A DNA stretch of 64,000 nt, from assembly GCF_011683915.1 (NCBI RefSeq), contig NZ_JAAQPH010000019.1, forward strand, positions 40,786-104,785, written 5' to 3'. This DNA comes from Pelagibius litoralis (GTDB lineage: Bacteria; Pseudomonadota; Alphaproteobacteria; Kiloniellales; Kiloniellaceae). Position 1 is the stretch's first letter, and every line of letters begins with the position of its first letter. Below are positions 33,588 through 40,846 of this stretch, in pieces. Under the pieces are notes generated by a model. The model was not told where the DNA came from, did not search any database, and saw only the letters and a list, made by a program, of their open reading frames with translations. The position numbers and the translations under genes are program-made.

Positions 33588-35039
33588 TTGCCCGCAAATC
33601 CTCCTGTCAGCAACGTCCCGGAGTTCTCGGTATCCGAGGTCTCCCAGGCGGTCAAGCGGACCCTTGAGGGCACCTTTGAGCGGGTGCGGGTGCGCGGCGA
33701 GGTTTCCGGCTTCAAGCGGGCCGCCTCCGGCCACCTCTACCTGGCATTGAAGGACGAGAACGCGGTGCTGGATGGGGTCTGCTGGCGCGGCATGGCCAGC
33801 AAGCTGTCGATCCAGCCGGAAGACGGCATGGAAGTTATCGTCTCCGGACGCATCACCAGCTATCCCGGACGCTCCAAGTATCAGATCGTCATCGATTCCC
33901 TGGAACTGGCGGGCCAGGGGGCCTTGCTGAAGCTGCTGGAAGACCGCCGCCGCAAGCTGGCGGAAGAGGGGCTCTTCGATGAAGCCCGCAAGCGCGCCCT
34001 GCCGTTCCTGCCCGAGATCATCGGCGTCGTCACCTCGCCCACCGGGGCGGTGATCCGCGACATCCTGCACCGCCTGGCGGACCGCTTTCCGCGCCGGGTG
34101 CTGGTCTGGCCGGTGCTGGTTCAGGGCGAGGGCGCGGCGGAACAGGTTGCCGCGGCGATCCAGGGCTTCAACGCCCTGCCGCAGGCCGGCCCGGTGCCGC
34201 GGCCCGACCTGCTGATCGTTGCCCGCGGCGGCGGCTCCCTGGAAGATCTCTGGGCCTTCAACGAAGAAGTGGTGGTGCGGGCCGCTGCCGGTTCGGCCAT
34301 TCCGCTGATTTCCGCCGTCGGCCATGAAACCGACACCACCCTGATCGACTTCGCCTCCGACCGCCGCGCGCCGACGCCGACGGCGGCCGCTGAGATGGCG
34401 GTGCCGGTGCGCCGGGACCTGTGGCTGCAGGCGGTTGATCTGGAGCGGCGCATGACGGCGGCGGCAGGCCGTCTTGTCGAAGAGCGCCGGACGCAGCTCG
34501 AGGGCCTGGGCCGCGGCCTGGTCGACCCGCGCCGCCTGCTGGAGGAAATGACCCAGCGGCTGGATGAACGGGCGGAGCGCCTGAAGGCCGCCTGGGAAAG
34601 ATTGGCGAAAGACCGTCAGGCGCAGATCGCACGCTTGGAGGCGGCCCTGCCGCATCCGCGTCAGCTTCTGGCGGTGAAGGGCGAACAGCTGGCTGCCGCG
34701 GGCGGGCGGCTGGAGACGGTCCGGCCGCGTCTGCTGGGCGAGCGCCTTGCTGTGGTTGAGGGTTTGGGCCGGGTGCTGGAGAGCATCTCCTACCGCAAGG
34801 TCCTGCAGCGCGGCTATGCGGTGGTGCGCGGGCCTGAGGGCGCGATTACCACACCGGAAGCGGTGACTCCGGGCTTGGCGCTGGAGCTGGAGTTTGCCGC
34901 GGGCCGGGCGACGGCGACCGGCGGCGAAGGGCCGGGTGCTGTGGGCGGGCGGGCACCGGCCAGGCCGGCCGCCCAACCGGTGGCCAAAGCAAAGAAGAAA
35001 AAGCCCCCTTCCGACGACTCACAAGGATCGTTGCTATGA
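33588..35039 (+). CDS. xseA: Exodeoxyribonuclease VII large subunit
   Basis: A 483-residue subunit of the single-strand-specific exonuclease VII. It starts with TTG at 33588, supported by AGGAAGAG a few bases upstream. An N-terminal OB domain ([38 protein letters not shown]) is followed by the catalytic segment [38 protein letters not shown] and [29 protein letters not shown] long coiled-coil C-terminal part follows. The tail (about 420-483) is Ala/Pro/Lys-rich. Its final codons lie in the first half of a 21-bp duplication. Confidence 0.96.
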   Translation: MPANPPVSNVPEFSVSEVSQAVKRTLEGTFERVRVRGEVSGFKRAASGHLYLALKDENAVLDGVCWRGMASKLSIQPEDGMEVIVSGRITSYPGRSKYQIVIDSLELAGQGALLKLLEDRRRKLAEEGLFDEARKRALPFLPEIIGVVTSPTGAVIRDILHRLADRFPRRVLVWPVLVQGEGAAEQVAAAIQGFNALPQAGPVPRPDLLIVARGGGSLEDLWAFNEEVVVRAAAGSAIPLISAVGHETDTTLIDFASDRRAPTPTAAAEMAVPVRRDLWLQAVDLERRMTAAAGRLVEERRTQLEGLGRGLVDPRRLLEEMTQRLDERAERLKAAWERLAKDRQAQIARLEAALPHPRQLLAVKGEQLAAAGGRLETVRPRLLGERLAVVEGLGRVLESISYRKVLQRGYAVVRGPEGAITTPEAVTPGLALELEFAAGRATATGGEGPGAVGGRAPARPAAQPVAKAKKKKPPSDDSQGSLL

Positions 35040-35069
35040 TCCGATCAAAAGGATCGTTGCTATGATCCG
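35023..35069. repeat. 21-bp tandem duplication across the xseA/peptidase junction
   Basis: An identical 21-bp unit occurs at 35023-35043 and 35049-35069 with a 5-bp spacer (26-bp period). Each unit contains CTATGATCCG, i.e. an ATG overlapping a TGA. The first unit supplies the xseA stop (TGA 35037-35039), the second the ATG (35062) of the downstream LytM peptidase. It is most simply explained as a 26-bp duplication of an ancestral ATGA stop/start overlap, moving the start 26 bp downstream. Confidence 0.9.
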
Positions 35070-35901
35070 GCGGATGGTTTCCGGTTTGTTGTTGCTCGCC
35101 GGGCTGGCTGCCACGGCGCCTGCGGCTGCGCTGGAACTGAAGGGGGAGATGACCCAGGGCGGTCTGATTTTCGCGCAGAGTGAAGCGGGCGCCACGGCCA
35201 GTCTCAATGGCGAGCCTTTGCCGGTCACCAGCGACGGCCGCTTTGTTTTCGGTTTCGGGCGGGACGCGCCGCCGGGCGCGATCCTCACCGTCACGCTGCC
35301 CGACGGCAAGGTGACGACCCGTGCGTTGGAGGTCGCCCAGCGCGAGTACCGGATTCAACGCATCGACGGCCTGGCCAAGGGTTATGTGACGCCGCCGAAC
35401 GAGGTGCTGGCGCGTATTCGTGCCGATTCGGCGGCGGCGGCCAAGGCACGCGCCACCGACCGGGCGGTAACCGACTTCGACAGCGGCTTTATCTGGCCCG
35501 CCGTCGGTCCGATTTCCGGGGTCTACGGTTCCCAGCGCATCCTGAACGGCGAACCGCGCCAGCCGCACTATGGCGTCGATGTTGCCGGGCCGGTCGGCAC
35601 GCCGGTCATGGCGCCCGCCGACGGGGTCGTTACCCTGGCCCATCCCGGCATGTACTTCAGCGGCGCCACCCTGATCATCGACCATGGTTATCGGCTGAGC
35701 TCGACCTTCCTGCATCTGGAAGAGATTCAGGTGGTGGAAGGACAGGTCGTGCGTCAGGGTGAGGTGGTGGCGTTGATGGGGGCCTCCGGCCGGGTCACCG
35801 GCCCGCATCTCGACTGGCGCATGAACTGGCGCGACGAGCGAATCGATCCGACGCTTCTGGTCGACCCCATGCCGCAGGCGAAGAAACCGGCGGGCCAGTA
35901 G
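35062..35901 (+). CDS. M23/LytM-family murein endopeptidase
   Basis: A 279-residue exported protein. The ATG at 35062 begins a signal peptide (MVSGLLLLAGLAATAPAAA). After a beta-rich N-terminal domain, the LytM domain (about 150-275) has QPHYGVDVAGPVGTPVMAPADGVV, LIIDHGYRLSSTFLHL and VTGPHLDWRMNW. The last metal/catalytic motif reads HLD rather than the usual HLH, a form I believe is common in this alphaproteobacterial subgroup. It probably cleaves or remodels peptidoglycan in the periplasm. It is closely linked to xseA by a duplicated stop/start segment. Confidence 0.87.
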   Translation: MIRRMVSGLLLLAGLAATAPAAALELKGEMTQGGLIFAQSEAGATASLNGEPLPVTSDGRFVFGFGRDAPPGAILTVTLPDGKVTTRALEVAQREYRIQRIDGLAKGYVTPPNEVLARIRADSAAAAKARATDRAVTDFDSGFIWPAVGPISGVYGSQRILNGEPRQPHYGVDVAGPVGTPVMAPADGVVTLAHPGMYFSGATLIIDHGYRLSSTFLHLEEIQVVEGQVVRQGEVVALMGASGRVTGPHLDWRMNWRDERIDPTLLVDPMPQAKKPAGQ

Positions 35902-36322
35902 CGCGGTCCGGCGGGCCCATCCCCGGGTCGGCTGAACAACCACACGTAAAAGCTGCCGCGTGGCCGGGCCGTTCCTGTGTCTCGGGAATTGCCTCACGGC
36001 GGCCACAGTATTTGCCATTCCCGCCCTCTCCAGGTTCGATCTTTGCCGCACCGCCGGACTGTTGGTCCACCTATAACAGCGCCTGAGGCAACGGCCGGCT
36101 GACCGACGGCAGGGACGTTGCAGGGAAGGTGCTTCGGGGAACGCGGGGCTGCGGCTTTACGTTCCCCGGGGCGTCGAAAGCCGGACCGGGGCCGACCCCG
36201 GCAAACAGCAATCGATCGGGAGAAGCCGCTGCACAGCCCTTGGCTCTGCGGGAGGGGAAGGCTTGCCCGCGCCTGGCGGCCCCGCAGGGGGCCGAAAGGT
36301 GAGTGGTTGAAAGGACCAGTAC
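35902..36322. other. Long leader region of the CAP/RTX gene
   Basis: This 421-bp region has no supported gene. It includes a perfect 9-bp hairpin, CGGGGAACG (36135-36143) with CGTTCCCCG (36160-36168), and further GC hairpins near 36181-36196 (CCGGGG/CCCCGG) and 36275-36293 (GGCCCC/GGGGCC). Much of it probably is the 5' leader of the secreted-protein gene at 36323, with the promoter in the AT-richer part around 35940-36060. No match to a known riboswitch is recognised. Confidence 0.4.
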
Positions 36323-38074
36323 ATGGCAAATCCCAGTGACCTCGAACAATATCAACTCGAGCTGATCAATCGCGCCCGGCTCGACCCCGCCGGTGAGGCG
36401 GAGCGGCTCGGTATCTCGCTCAATGAAGGCCTTGCGGCAGGCACGATCTCGGCGGAGGCAAAGCAACCTCTCGCCTTTGACTCAGAGTTGAGCGACGCGG
36501 CCCGTGCCCACAGCCGCTGGATGCTCGATCAGGATACCTTCAGCCATACCGGCGCAGGCGGCAGCGACCCCGGCGACCGGATGCGCGCTGCCGGCTACGA
36601 CTTCCAGGGTGACTGGTCCTGGGGTGAAAACATTGCCTGGGAAGGCACGACCGGCAATTTGTCCGGCGAGGCCTCCACCCTTGGAACGCACGAGGGGCTG
36701 TTCGAAAGTTCCGGTCATCGAACCAACCTTCTGGGTGAAGGCTTCCGCGAAGTCGGTCTGGGCATCCTGGAAGGCGAGTTCACTTCCGGCTCGACCTACA
36801 ACGCCTTGATGGCAACGCAGAACTATGCGCGCTCCGGCGACGACAACTTCCTGACCGGCGTCGCCTATCAGGACGGCGACGGCGATGGGTTTTACAGTCC
36901 GGGTGAGGGCAAAGGGGGCGTTCAGCTCTCGATCCAGAAAGCCGGGGGCGGTGCTGACTCCGCGACGACCACCACCAGCGGCGGCTATAAGGCGGCGCTC
37001 GACAGCGGCAGTTACGACGTCACCTTTTCCGGCGGTTCCCTTGCCGCCCCGGTAACCGTGACCCTCGACGTCGTGGATGAGAACGTGAAACTCGATCTGG
37101 TCGGCAATGACCGTCTGGCGGTTTCCGGCGATGCCGTGATGGGCAACAACCTTGCGGCGCTGACACTCCTGGGCGTCGAGGATCTGACGGCAGGCGGCAA
37201 CGACCGGGCCAACGACATTGCCGGCAACAAGGGCGACAACGAACTCTTGGGCGCCGGGGGCGACGACAGCCTGACCGGTGGCATGGGCAACGATACGCTG
37301 ATCGGCGGGGCCGGCCAGGATACGGCTGTCTATGAAGGGCCGCGGGCGGACTATCAGATCTCTGCGGCGGGCGATCAGGTGACGGCGCTTTCCGGCGGCG
37401 AGGGGGTCGACCAGCTCAGCGGGATCGAGCTGATTCGCTTCGGCGATGAAACGGTCACCCTTTCACCGGGCGCGGCGCCGGTTGCTGCGCCGGTGGCCGA
37501 AGTGCCGGCCCCCGACCCGGCGCCCGAGGCGCAACCTGATGCTCCGGAGCCGCCCGATACCGGAGCGGAACCCGATGCGGGACCGGTTGCTGAACCGGAA
37601 CCGACGGCGCCGCCGGCGTCGCCAACCCAGGAGCCGCCGATGGCTGAGGCCGAGCCACAGCCGACAACAGCAGAGCCTGAGAATCAGATGTCGCCCGCCG
37701 ATTGCCCGCTGCCCGATCTGGTCGCCGCCGAACAGGATGACATCTTCCTGCCGGGCGTGGCGGAGAGTGCGGCCGGGCCTGGCAATGCCGGCATGGACGT
37801 GGCGGCATTCCTTCGCGATGCCTTTGACGGCGGCCAGGACTCCGGGCCGATATCCCTGGGTGACTTGTTGGACAACGGAAACGGCCAGTTCGCAGATATC
37901 CCCGCGGATCTGCCGGGTGCGCAATCGGCGGATGTGTCACCCGCGGGCGCCGAAGCGGTGTCGACCGACGGATCGGGAGCGCCTTCCTGGTCCTACGCGT
38001 CTTGCGGCGGCGGAGCGCCTACCAATTGCGGCGCGCTTCCCGATACCGACACAACGAGTCTGGAGAACCTGTAG
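36323..38074 (+). CDS. Secreted CAP-domain protein with RTX repeats and Pro/Glu-rich stalk
   Basis: A 583-residue protein without N-terminal signal. Residues 8-170 form a CAP/SCP domain: LELINRARLDPAGEA, ARAHSRWMLDQDTFSH, WSWGENIAWEG, LFESSGHRTNLL with the typical His and Glu residues. A calcium-type loop DGDGDGFYSPGEG starts a second beta domain (about 185-260). RTX-like nonapeptides lie at 300-335 (GAGGDDSLTGGMGNDTLIGG), then a Pro/Ala/Glu-rich stalk (385-456) and a small C-terminal region with two Cys. RTX repeats and lack of a signal peptide point to type I secretion. A Rho-independent terminator follows. The role is unknown; CAP proteins act in matrix, lipid binding or proteolysis. Confidence 0.85.
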   Translation: MANPSDLEQYQLELINRARLDPAGEAERLGISLNEGLAAGTISAEAKQPLAFDSELSDAARAHSRWMLDQDTFSHTGAGGSDPGDRMRAAGYDFQGDWSWGENIAWEGTTGNLSGEASTLGTHEGLFESSGHRTNLLGEGFREVGLGILEGEFTSGSTYNALMATQNYARSGDDNFLTGVAYQDGDGDGFYSPGEGKGGVQLSIQKAGGGADSATTTTSGGYKAALDSGSYDVTFSGGSLAAPVTVTLDVVDENVKLDLVGNDRLAVSGDAVMGNNLAALTLLGVEDLTAGGNDRANDIAGNKGDNELLGAGGDDSLTGGMGNDTLIGGAGQDTAVYEGPRADYQISAAGDQVTALSGGEGVDQLSGIELIRFGDETVTLSPGAAPVAAPVAEVPAPDPAPEAQPDAPEPPDTGAEPDAGPVAEPEPTAPPASPTQEPPMAEAEPQPTTAEPENQMSPADCPLPDLVAAEQDDIFLPGVAESAAGPGNAGMDVAAFLRDAFDGGQDSGPISLGDLLDNGNGQFADIPADLPGAQSADVSPAGAEAVSTDGSGAPSWSYASCGGGAPTNCGALPDTDTTSLENL

Positions 38075-38095
38075 CCTCTTCCTGCTCGCGGACCT

Positions 38096-38137
38096 GGGCC
38101 GGGTTTCCCGAACGGAGACCCGGCCTCTTTTTTTTTT
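38096..38137 (+). terminator. Rho-independent terminator of the CAP/RTX gene
   Basis: A GC-rich stem GGCCGGGTTTCC / GGAGACCCGGCC with one mismatch and a CGAAC-type loop is followed by TC and ten T residues (38128-38137). It begins 21 bp after the stop codon at 38074. On the other strand a truncated composite repeat ends within a few bases of the T-run. Confidence 0.93.
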
Positions 38138-38139
38138 GA

Positions 38140-38189
38140 ATGCTTTGGCGCAACCAGGAAGTGGTTCCGTCAAAACATGATCCGATCTA
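38140..38189 (-). repeat. Composite palindromic repeat, copy C (truncated palindrome 1)
   Basis: On the minus strand this begins TAGATCGGATCATG and continues through GACGGAACCAC and TGGTTGCGCCAAA, matching palindrome 1 of copies A and B over about 45 bp. It then loses similarity near the poly-T/poly-A run of the facing terminator. Palindrome 2 is absent. The TAG at its edge (38187-38189) is the stop codon of the lpxL-like gene, as copy A's edge is for the MFS gene. Confidence 0.85.
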
Positions 38190-39107
38190 AGGCCGGTCCC
38201 AGCGGCGGTGCAGCCAGAGCCAGTCCTGCGGGCGGTGGCGGATCCAGCGCTCCAGTGTCCGGTTCACCTCGGTCATCATGGCCTTGGCTTCTTCCAGGCG
38301 GTCGCCGAGCTGCGGGTGGCTGATCGGCGGCTCCAGGGAAATGCGGAAACGGGCGCCGCCCAGGCGCTCGATATGCACCGGCACCAGCGGCAGGTCCTGG
38401 TCGATGGCGAGCTTGGCGATGCCCAGGGTGGTGCGTGCGGGCTGCCCGAAGAGCGGCAGGGCGACACCCTGGCTGGTGCGCTGATCGACCAGTACGCCCA
38501 GGTTCAGTCCCTGCTTCAACAGCTTCAACGCCTGGCGCGCGCCGTCGACGCCCTTGGGGATTTTGCCCCAATTGCCGGTCGGCCGTTCGCGGAAGTACAG
38601 CAGGATACGCTGGATCACCAGGCTGTTCACCGGCCGTGATACAACCGTGAGATTGAGGTCGTGTTTGTAGGCGACAACGGGCATCAGCTCGAAGTTCGCC
38701 ATGTGGCCGGAGAATCCGATGAAGGGCTTGCCGGTTTGCTGCACGCCGACCATGCGCTCGGCATTGTGCACCTCGACGCGGCCCGATTTGGGATTGGCGA
38801 TGGTGCCGAGGTGCGGGTATTCCGCGACCAGCCGGCCGAGATTGTCCCACATGCCGGCGATGATGGTTCTGCACTCGCTCTCCGGCATGCCGGGGAAGGC
38901 GATCTGCAGGTGCTTGATGGCGCGCCGGTTGACCGACAGGCGGGTGCCGACCTGGCGGGCCACCCAGCCGCCGAGGTTGGAGGCCCAGTCGACCGGCAGA
39001 ATCCAGAACACCCCGATCACCAGAAAAAGCGCCAGCCCTTCCGCGACATGACGAAACCAGCGCAGGGCCCTGCGCCAAGGGCGATGTTTGTGGGTCCAGG
39101 CTTGCAC
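38187..39107 (-). CDS. Lipid A biosynthesis acyltransferase (LpxL/LpxM-like)
   Basis: A 306-residue membrane-associated late acyltransferase adding a secondary acyl chain to Kdo-lipid A or its precursor. One N-terminal hydrophobic helix (LALFLVIGVFWILPVDW) is followed by the catalytic HxxxxE motif in GFSGHMANFELMPV. Then come LTVVSRPVNSLVIQRIL and LLVDQRTSQGVALPLFG, all standard for HtrB-type enzymes. It starts with GTG at 39107; that G is also the last base of the lpxK TAG stop, so translation is coupled. Its own TAG stop is at the edge of a truncated composite repeat. Confidence 0.9.
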   Translation of the reverse strand: MQAWTHKHRPWRRALRWFRHVAEGLALFLVIGVFWILPVDWASNLGGWVARQVGTRLSVNRRAIKHLQIAFPGMPESECRTIIAGMWDNLGRLVAEYPHLGTIANPKSGRVEVHNAERMVGVQQTGKPFIGFSGHMANFELMPVVAYKHDLNLTVVSRPVNSLVIQRILLYFRERPTGNWGKIPKGVDGARQALKLLKQGLNLGVLVDQRTSQGVALPLFGQPARTTLGIAKLAIDQDLPLVPVHIERLGGARFRISLEPPISHPQLGDRLEEAKAMMTEVNRTLERWIRHRPQDWLWLHRRWDRP

Positions 39108-40093
39108 TAACCGCGCGTCCTCGCCGTGTTAAAGGGCAACCGCTCCAGCAAGCGGAGCAGGGCATCCTTGTCGTCCCAGGCCAGGATCACGTCAAGCACG
39201 GTGATGTCGCGCGGCGCTTCGGGGCCCAGGCGCACGGCGTCCTTGGCGGTTGTGACAAGCGCCGCGTCAAAGGCTTTTGCCTTCAGGCGCAGGCGCTCCA
39301 GGGTGATGCTGTCGTAGGGCTGATGGTCGGCGAAGGCCTCAACGCCGGCAAGCTCCGCCCCCAGGTCGCGCAGGGTCTGAAAGAACTTCTCCGGCCGCCC
39401 GATGCCGGCGAAGGCAAAGACCCGCCGCCCGGCCAGCATGTCGTCCGTCGCGGTAAGGCTGGCTTTGAGGATCGGCACGGTATCGCCGACGGCCCCGAGA
39501 TCGGATCTGCCCGGCCCATCACCGATCAGCACGACCGCATCGGCGCGGGCCAGACCGCCGGAGGGCCGTTCGCGCAGGGGACCGGCGGGAATGACATGGC
39601 CGTTGCCGAAGCCATAGGCACCGTCGACCACCAGCAAGGAGAGATCCTTTTTCAGAGAGGGATTCTGGAATCCGTCGTCCATAATGATGACATTGGCCCC
39701 CGCAGCAGCCGCGGCTTGCGCGCCGGCCGCGCGGTCGCGTGCCACCCAGGTCGGGGCGGCTTCGGCCAGCAGCAGGGCTTCGTCGCCGACGGCGGCTGCG
39801 TCGTGGCTGCCCGGCCGGACTTGAAGGGGGCCGGCTTCGCCGCCGCCGTAGCCGCGGGTCAGGGCGGCAGGATTCAGGCCCTGCGCCTGCAGGATGGCCA
39901 GAAGGGAAAGGGCGACTGGCGTCTTGCCGGCGCCGCCGGCGACAAGATTGCCGATGCAGATGACCGGGACCGGCGCCTGCCAAGGAGTCGCCCGGGCGCG
40001 GCGCAGGACGCCCGCCAGGTGATAGGCCAGGCCGAGCGGCGAAAGCAGCTTTGGCAGCAGGCCGTCTTTTGCCCAGAACTCAGGTGCCTGCAT
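39107..40093 (-). CDS. lpxK: Tetraacyldisaccharide 4'-kinase
   Basis: A 328-residue inner-membrane kinase phosphorylating the lipid A disaccharide at the 4' position. It has PEFWAKDGLLPKLLSPLG at the start and a P-loop in VICIGNLVAGGAGKTPVALSLL. RGYGG and the DEALLLA segment (about 85-107) and NVIIMDDGFQNPSLKKDLSLLVVD follow, with the DGFQ motif diagnostic of LpxK. It overlaps the upstream DUF374 gene by 14 bp and the downstream lpxL-like gene by one base. A waaA gene, often found here in relatives, is absent from the cluster. Confidence 0.96.
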   Translation of the reverse strand: MQAPEFWAKDGLLPKLLSPLGLAYHLAGVLRRARATPWQAPVPVICIGNLVAGGAGKTPVALSLLAILQAQGLNPAALTRGYGGGEAGPLQVRPGSHDAAAVGDEALLLAEAAPTWVARDRAAGAQAAAAAGANVIIMDDGFQNPSLKKDLSLLVVDGAYGFGNGHVIPAGPLRERPSGGLARADAVVLIGDGPGRSDLGAVGDTVPILKASLTATDDMLAGRRVFAFAGIGRPEKFFQTLRDLGAELAGVEAFADHQPYDSITLERLRLKAKAFDAALVTTAKDAVRLGPEAPRDITVLDVILAWDDKDALLRLLERLPFNTARTRG

Positions 40094-40811
40094 GGCGATT
40101 CTTGCCTTCGCCGGGCAGGGCGGCCTCGGTTTCGGCCTGCCCCAGGCTGCGCTCGGCCTCGTTGGTCAGATCGTTGAGGCTTAGTTCGATGGCCAGGCGG
40201 CAGCGCTCCAGTTCCGCCGCATCGGCATCGCGGGCGACATAGATCGGCGGCCCCCAATAGACCGGTGCCCGCGAGAACGGCAGGGGCAGGCAGAAACGGT
40301 CCCAGGTATTGAAGAGCTTGCGCGGGCCGGCGCTGCCGGTGAAGGCGACCAGCGGCACGCCGGTCATCTGCGCCGCCTTGACGGCCCCGGCCTTCACGCG
40401 CATGCGCGGGCCCTTGGGGCCGTCGGGGGTAATGGCTATCGGCGTGCCCGCGCGCAGCAGGCGGCTCATCTCCCGCAGCGCCATGGCGCCGCCGCGTCGG
40501 CTCGATCCCGACACCGAAACATAGCCGACCCGGATCAGGGCGTTGGCCATCATCCGGCCGTCGCGATGGCCCGAGTTCAGGAAGCCAAGCCTCTTAGGGC
40601 GTTTGCGCCAGGCACCAGACAGTAAGAACATGCGGCCGTGCCAATAGCAGATGATGACCGGTTTGTCGGCCTCCAGCAGTTTGCGGGTTTCGGGGTCGAT
40701 GCGCCGCTGCCAACGCACTGTCAGATAGAACAGCCAGATCAGCCCGGCGAGCAGGGTCGAGAAGATCGACTGTGCCTGTTCGGATTTAGACCACGTCTTG
40801 AGGATTTTCAC
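40080..40811 (-). CDS. DUF374 lysophospholipid acyltransferase-family protein
   Basis: A 243-residue membrane-associated acyltransferase-like protein. One transmembrane helix (TLLAGLIWLFYLTVRW) is followed by VIICYWHGRMFLL, LNSGHRDGRMMANALIRVGY, VSVSGSSRRGGAMALREM and ITPDGPKGPRMRVKAGA, the core of DUF374. In Alphaproteobacteria this family sits beside waaA/lpxK and is believed to act in lipid A or outer-membrane lipid synthesis. Here it lies between msbA and lpxK, overlapping lpxK by 14 bp. The precise reaction is not established from sequence. Confidence 0.88.
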   Translation of the reverse strand: MKILKTWSKSEQAQSIFSTLLAGLIWLFYLTVRWQRRIDPETRKLLEADKPVIICYWHGRMFLLSGAWRKRPKRLGFLNSGHRDGRMMANALIRVGYVSVSGSSRRGGAMALREMSRLLRAGTPIAITPDGPKGPRMRVKAGAVKAAQMTGVPLVAFTGSAGPRKLFNTWDRFCLPLPFSRAPVYWGPPIYVARDADAAELERCRLAIELSLNDLTNEAERSLGQAETEAALPGEGKNRHAGT

Positions 40812-40846
40812 GGGGTGCTGCCGCCGACTCTGATCTGGGTCTGGGC

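Noticed and set aside
36100..36322. Cobalamin or other riboswitch in front of the CAP/RTX gene
   Set aside because: GC-rich hairpins are present, but no conserved riboswitch core could be matched.
38140..38189. Copy C as a terminator of the lpxL-like gene
   Set aside because: On the minus strand the stem is not followed by T residues; the adjacent T-run belongs to the plus-strand CAP/RTX terminator.
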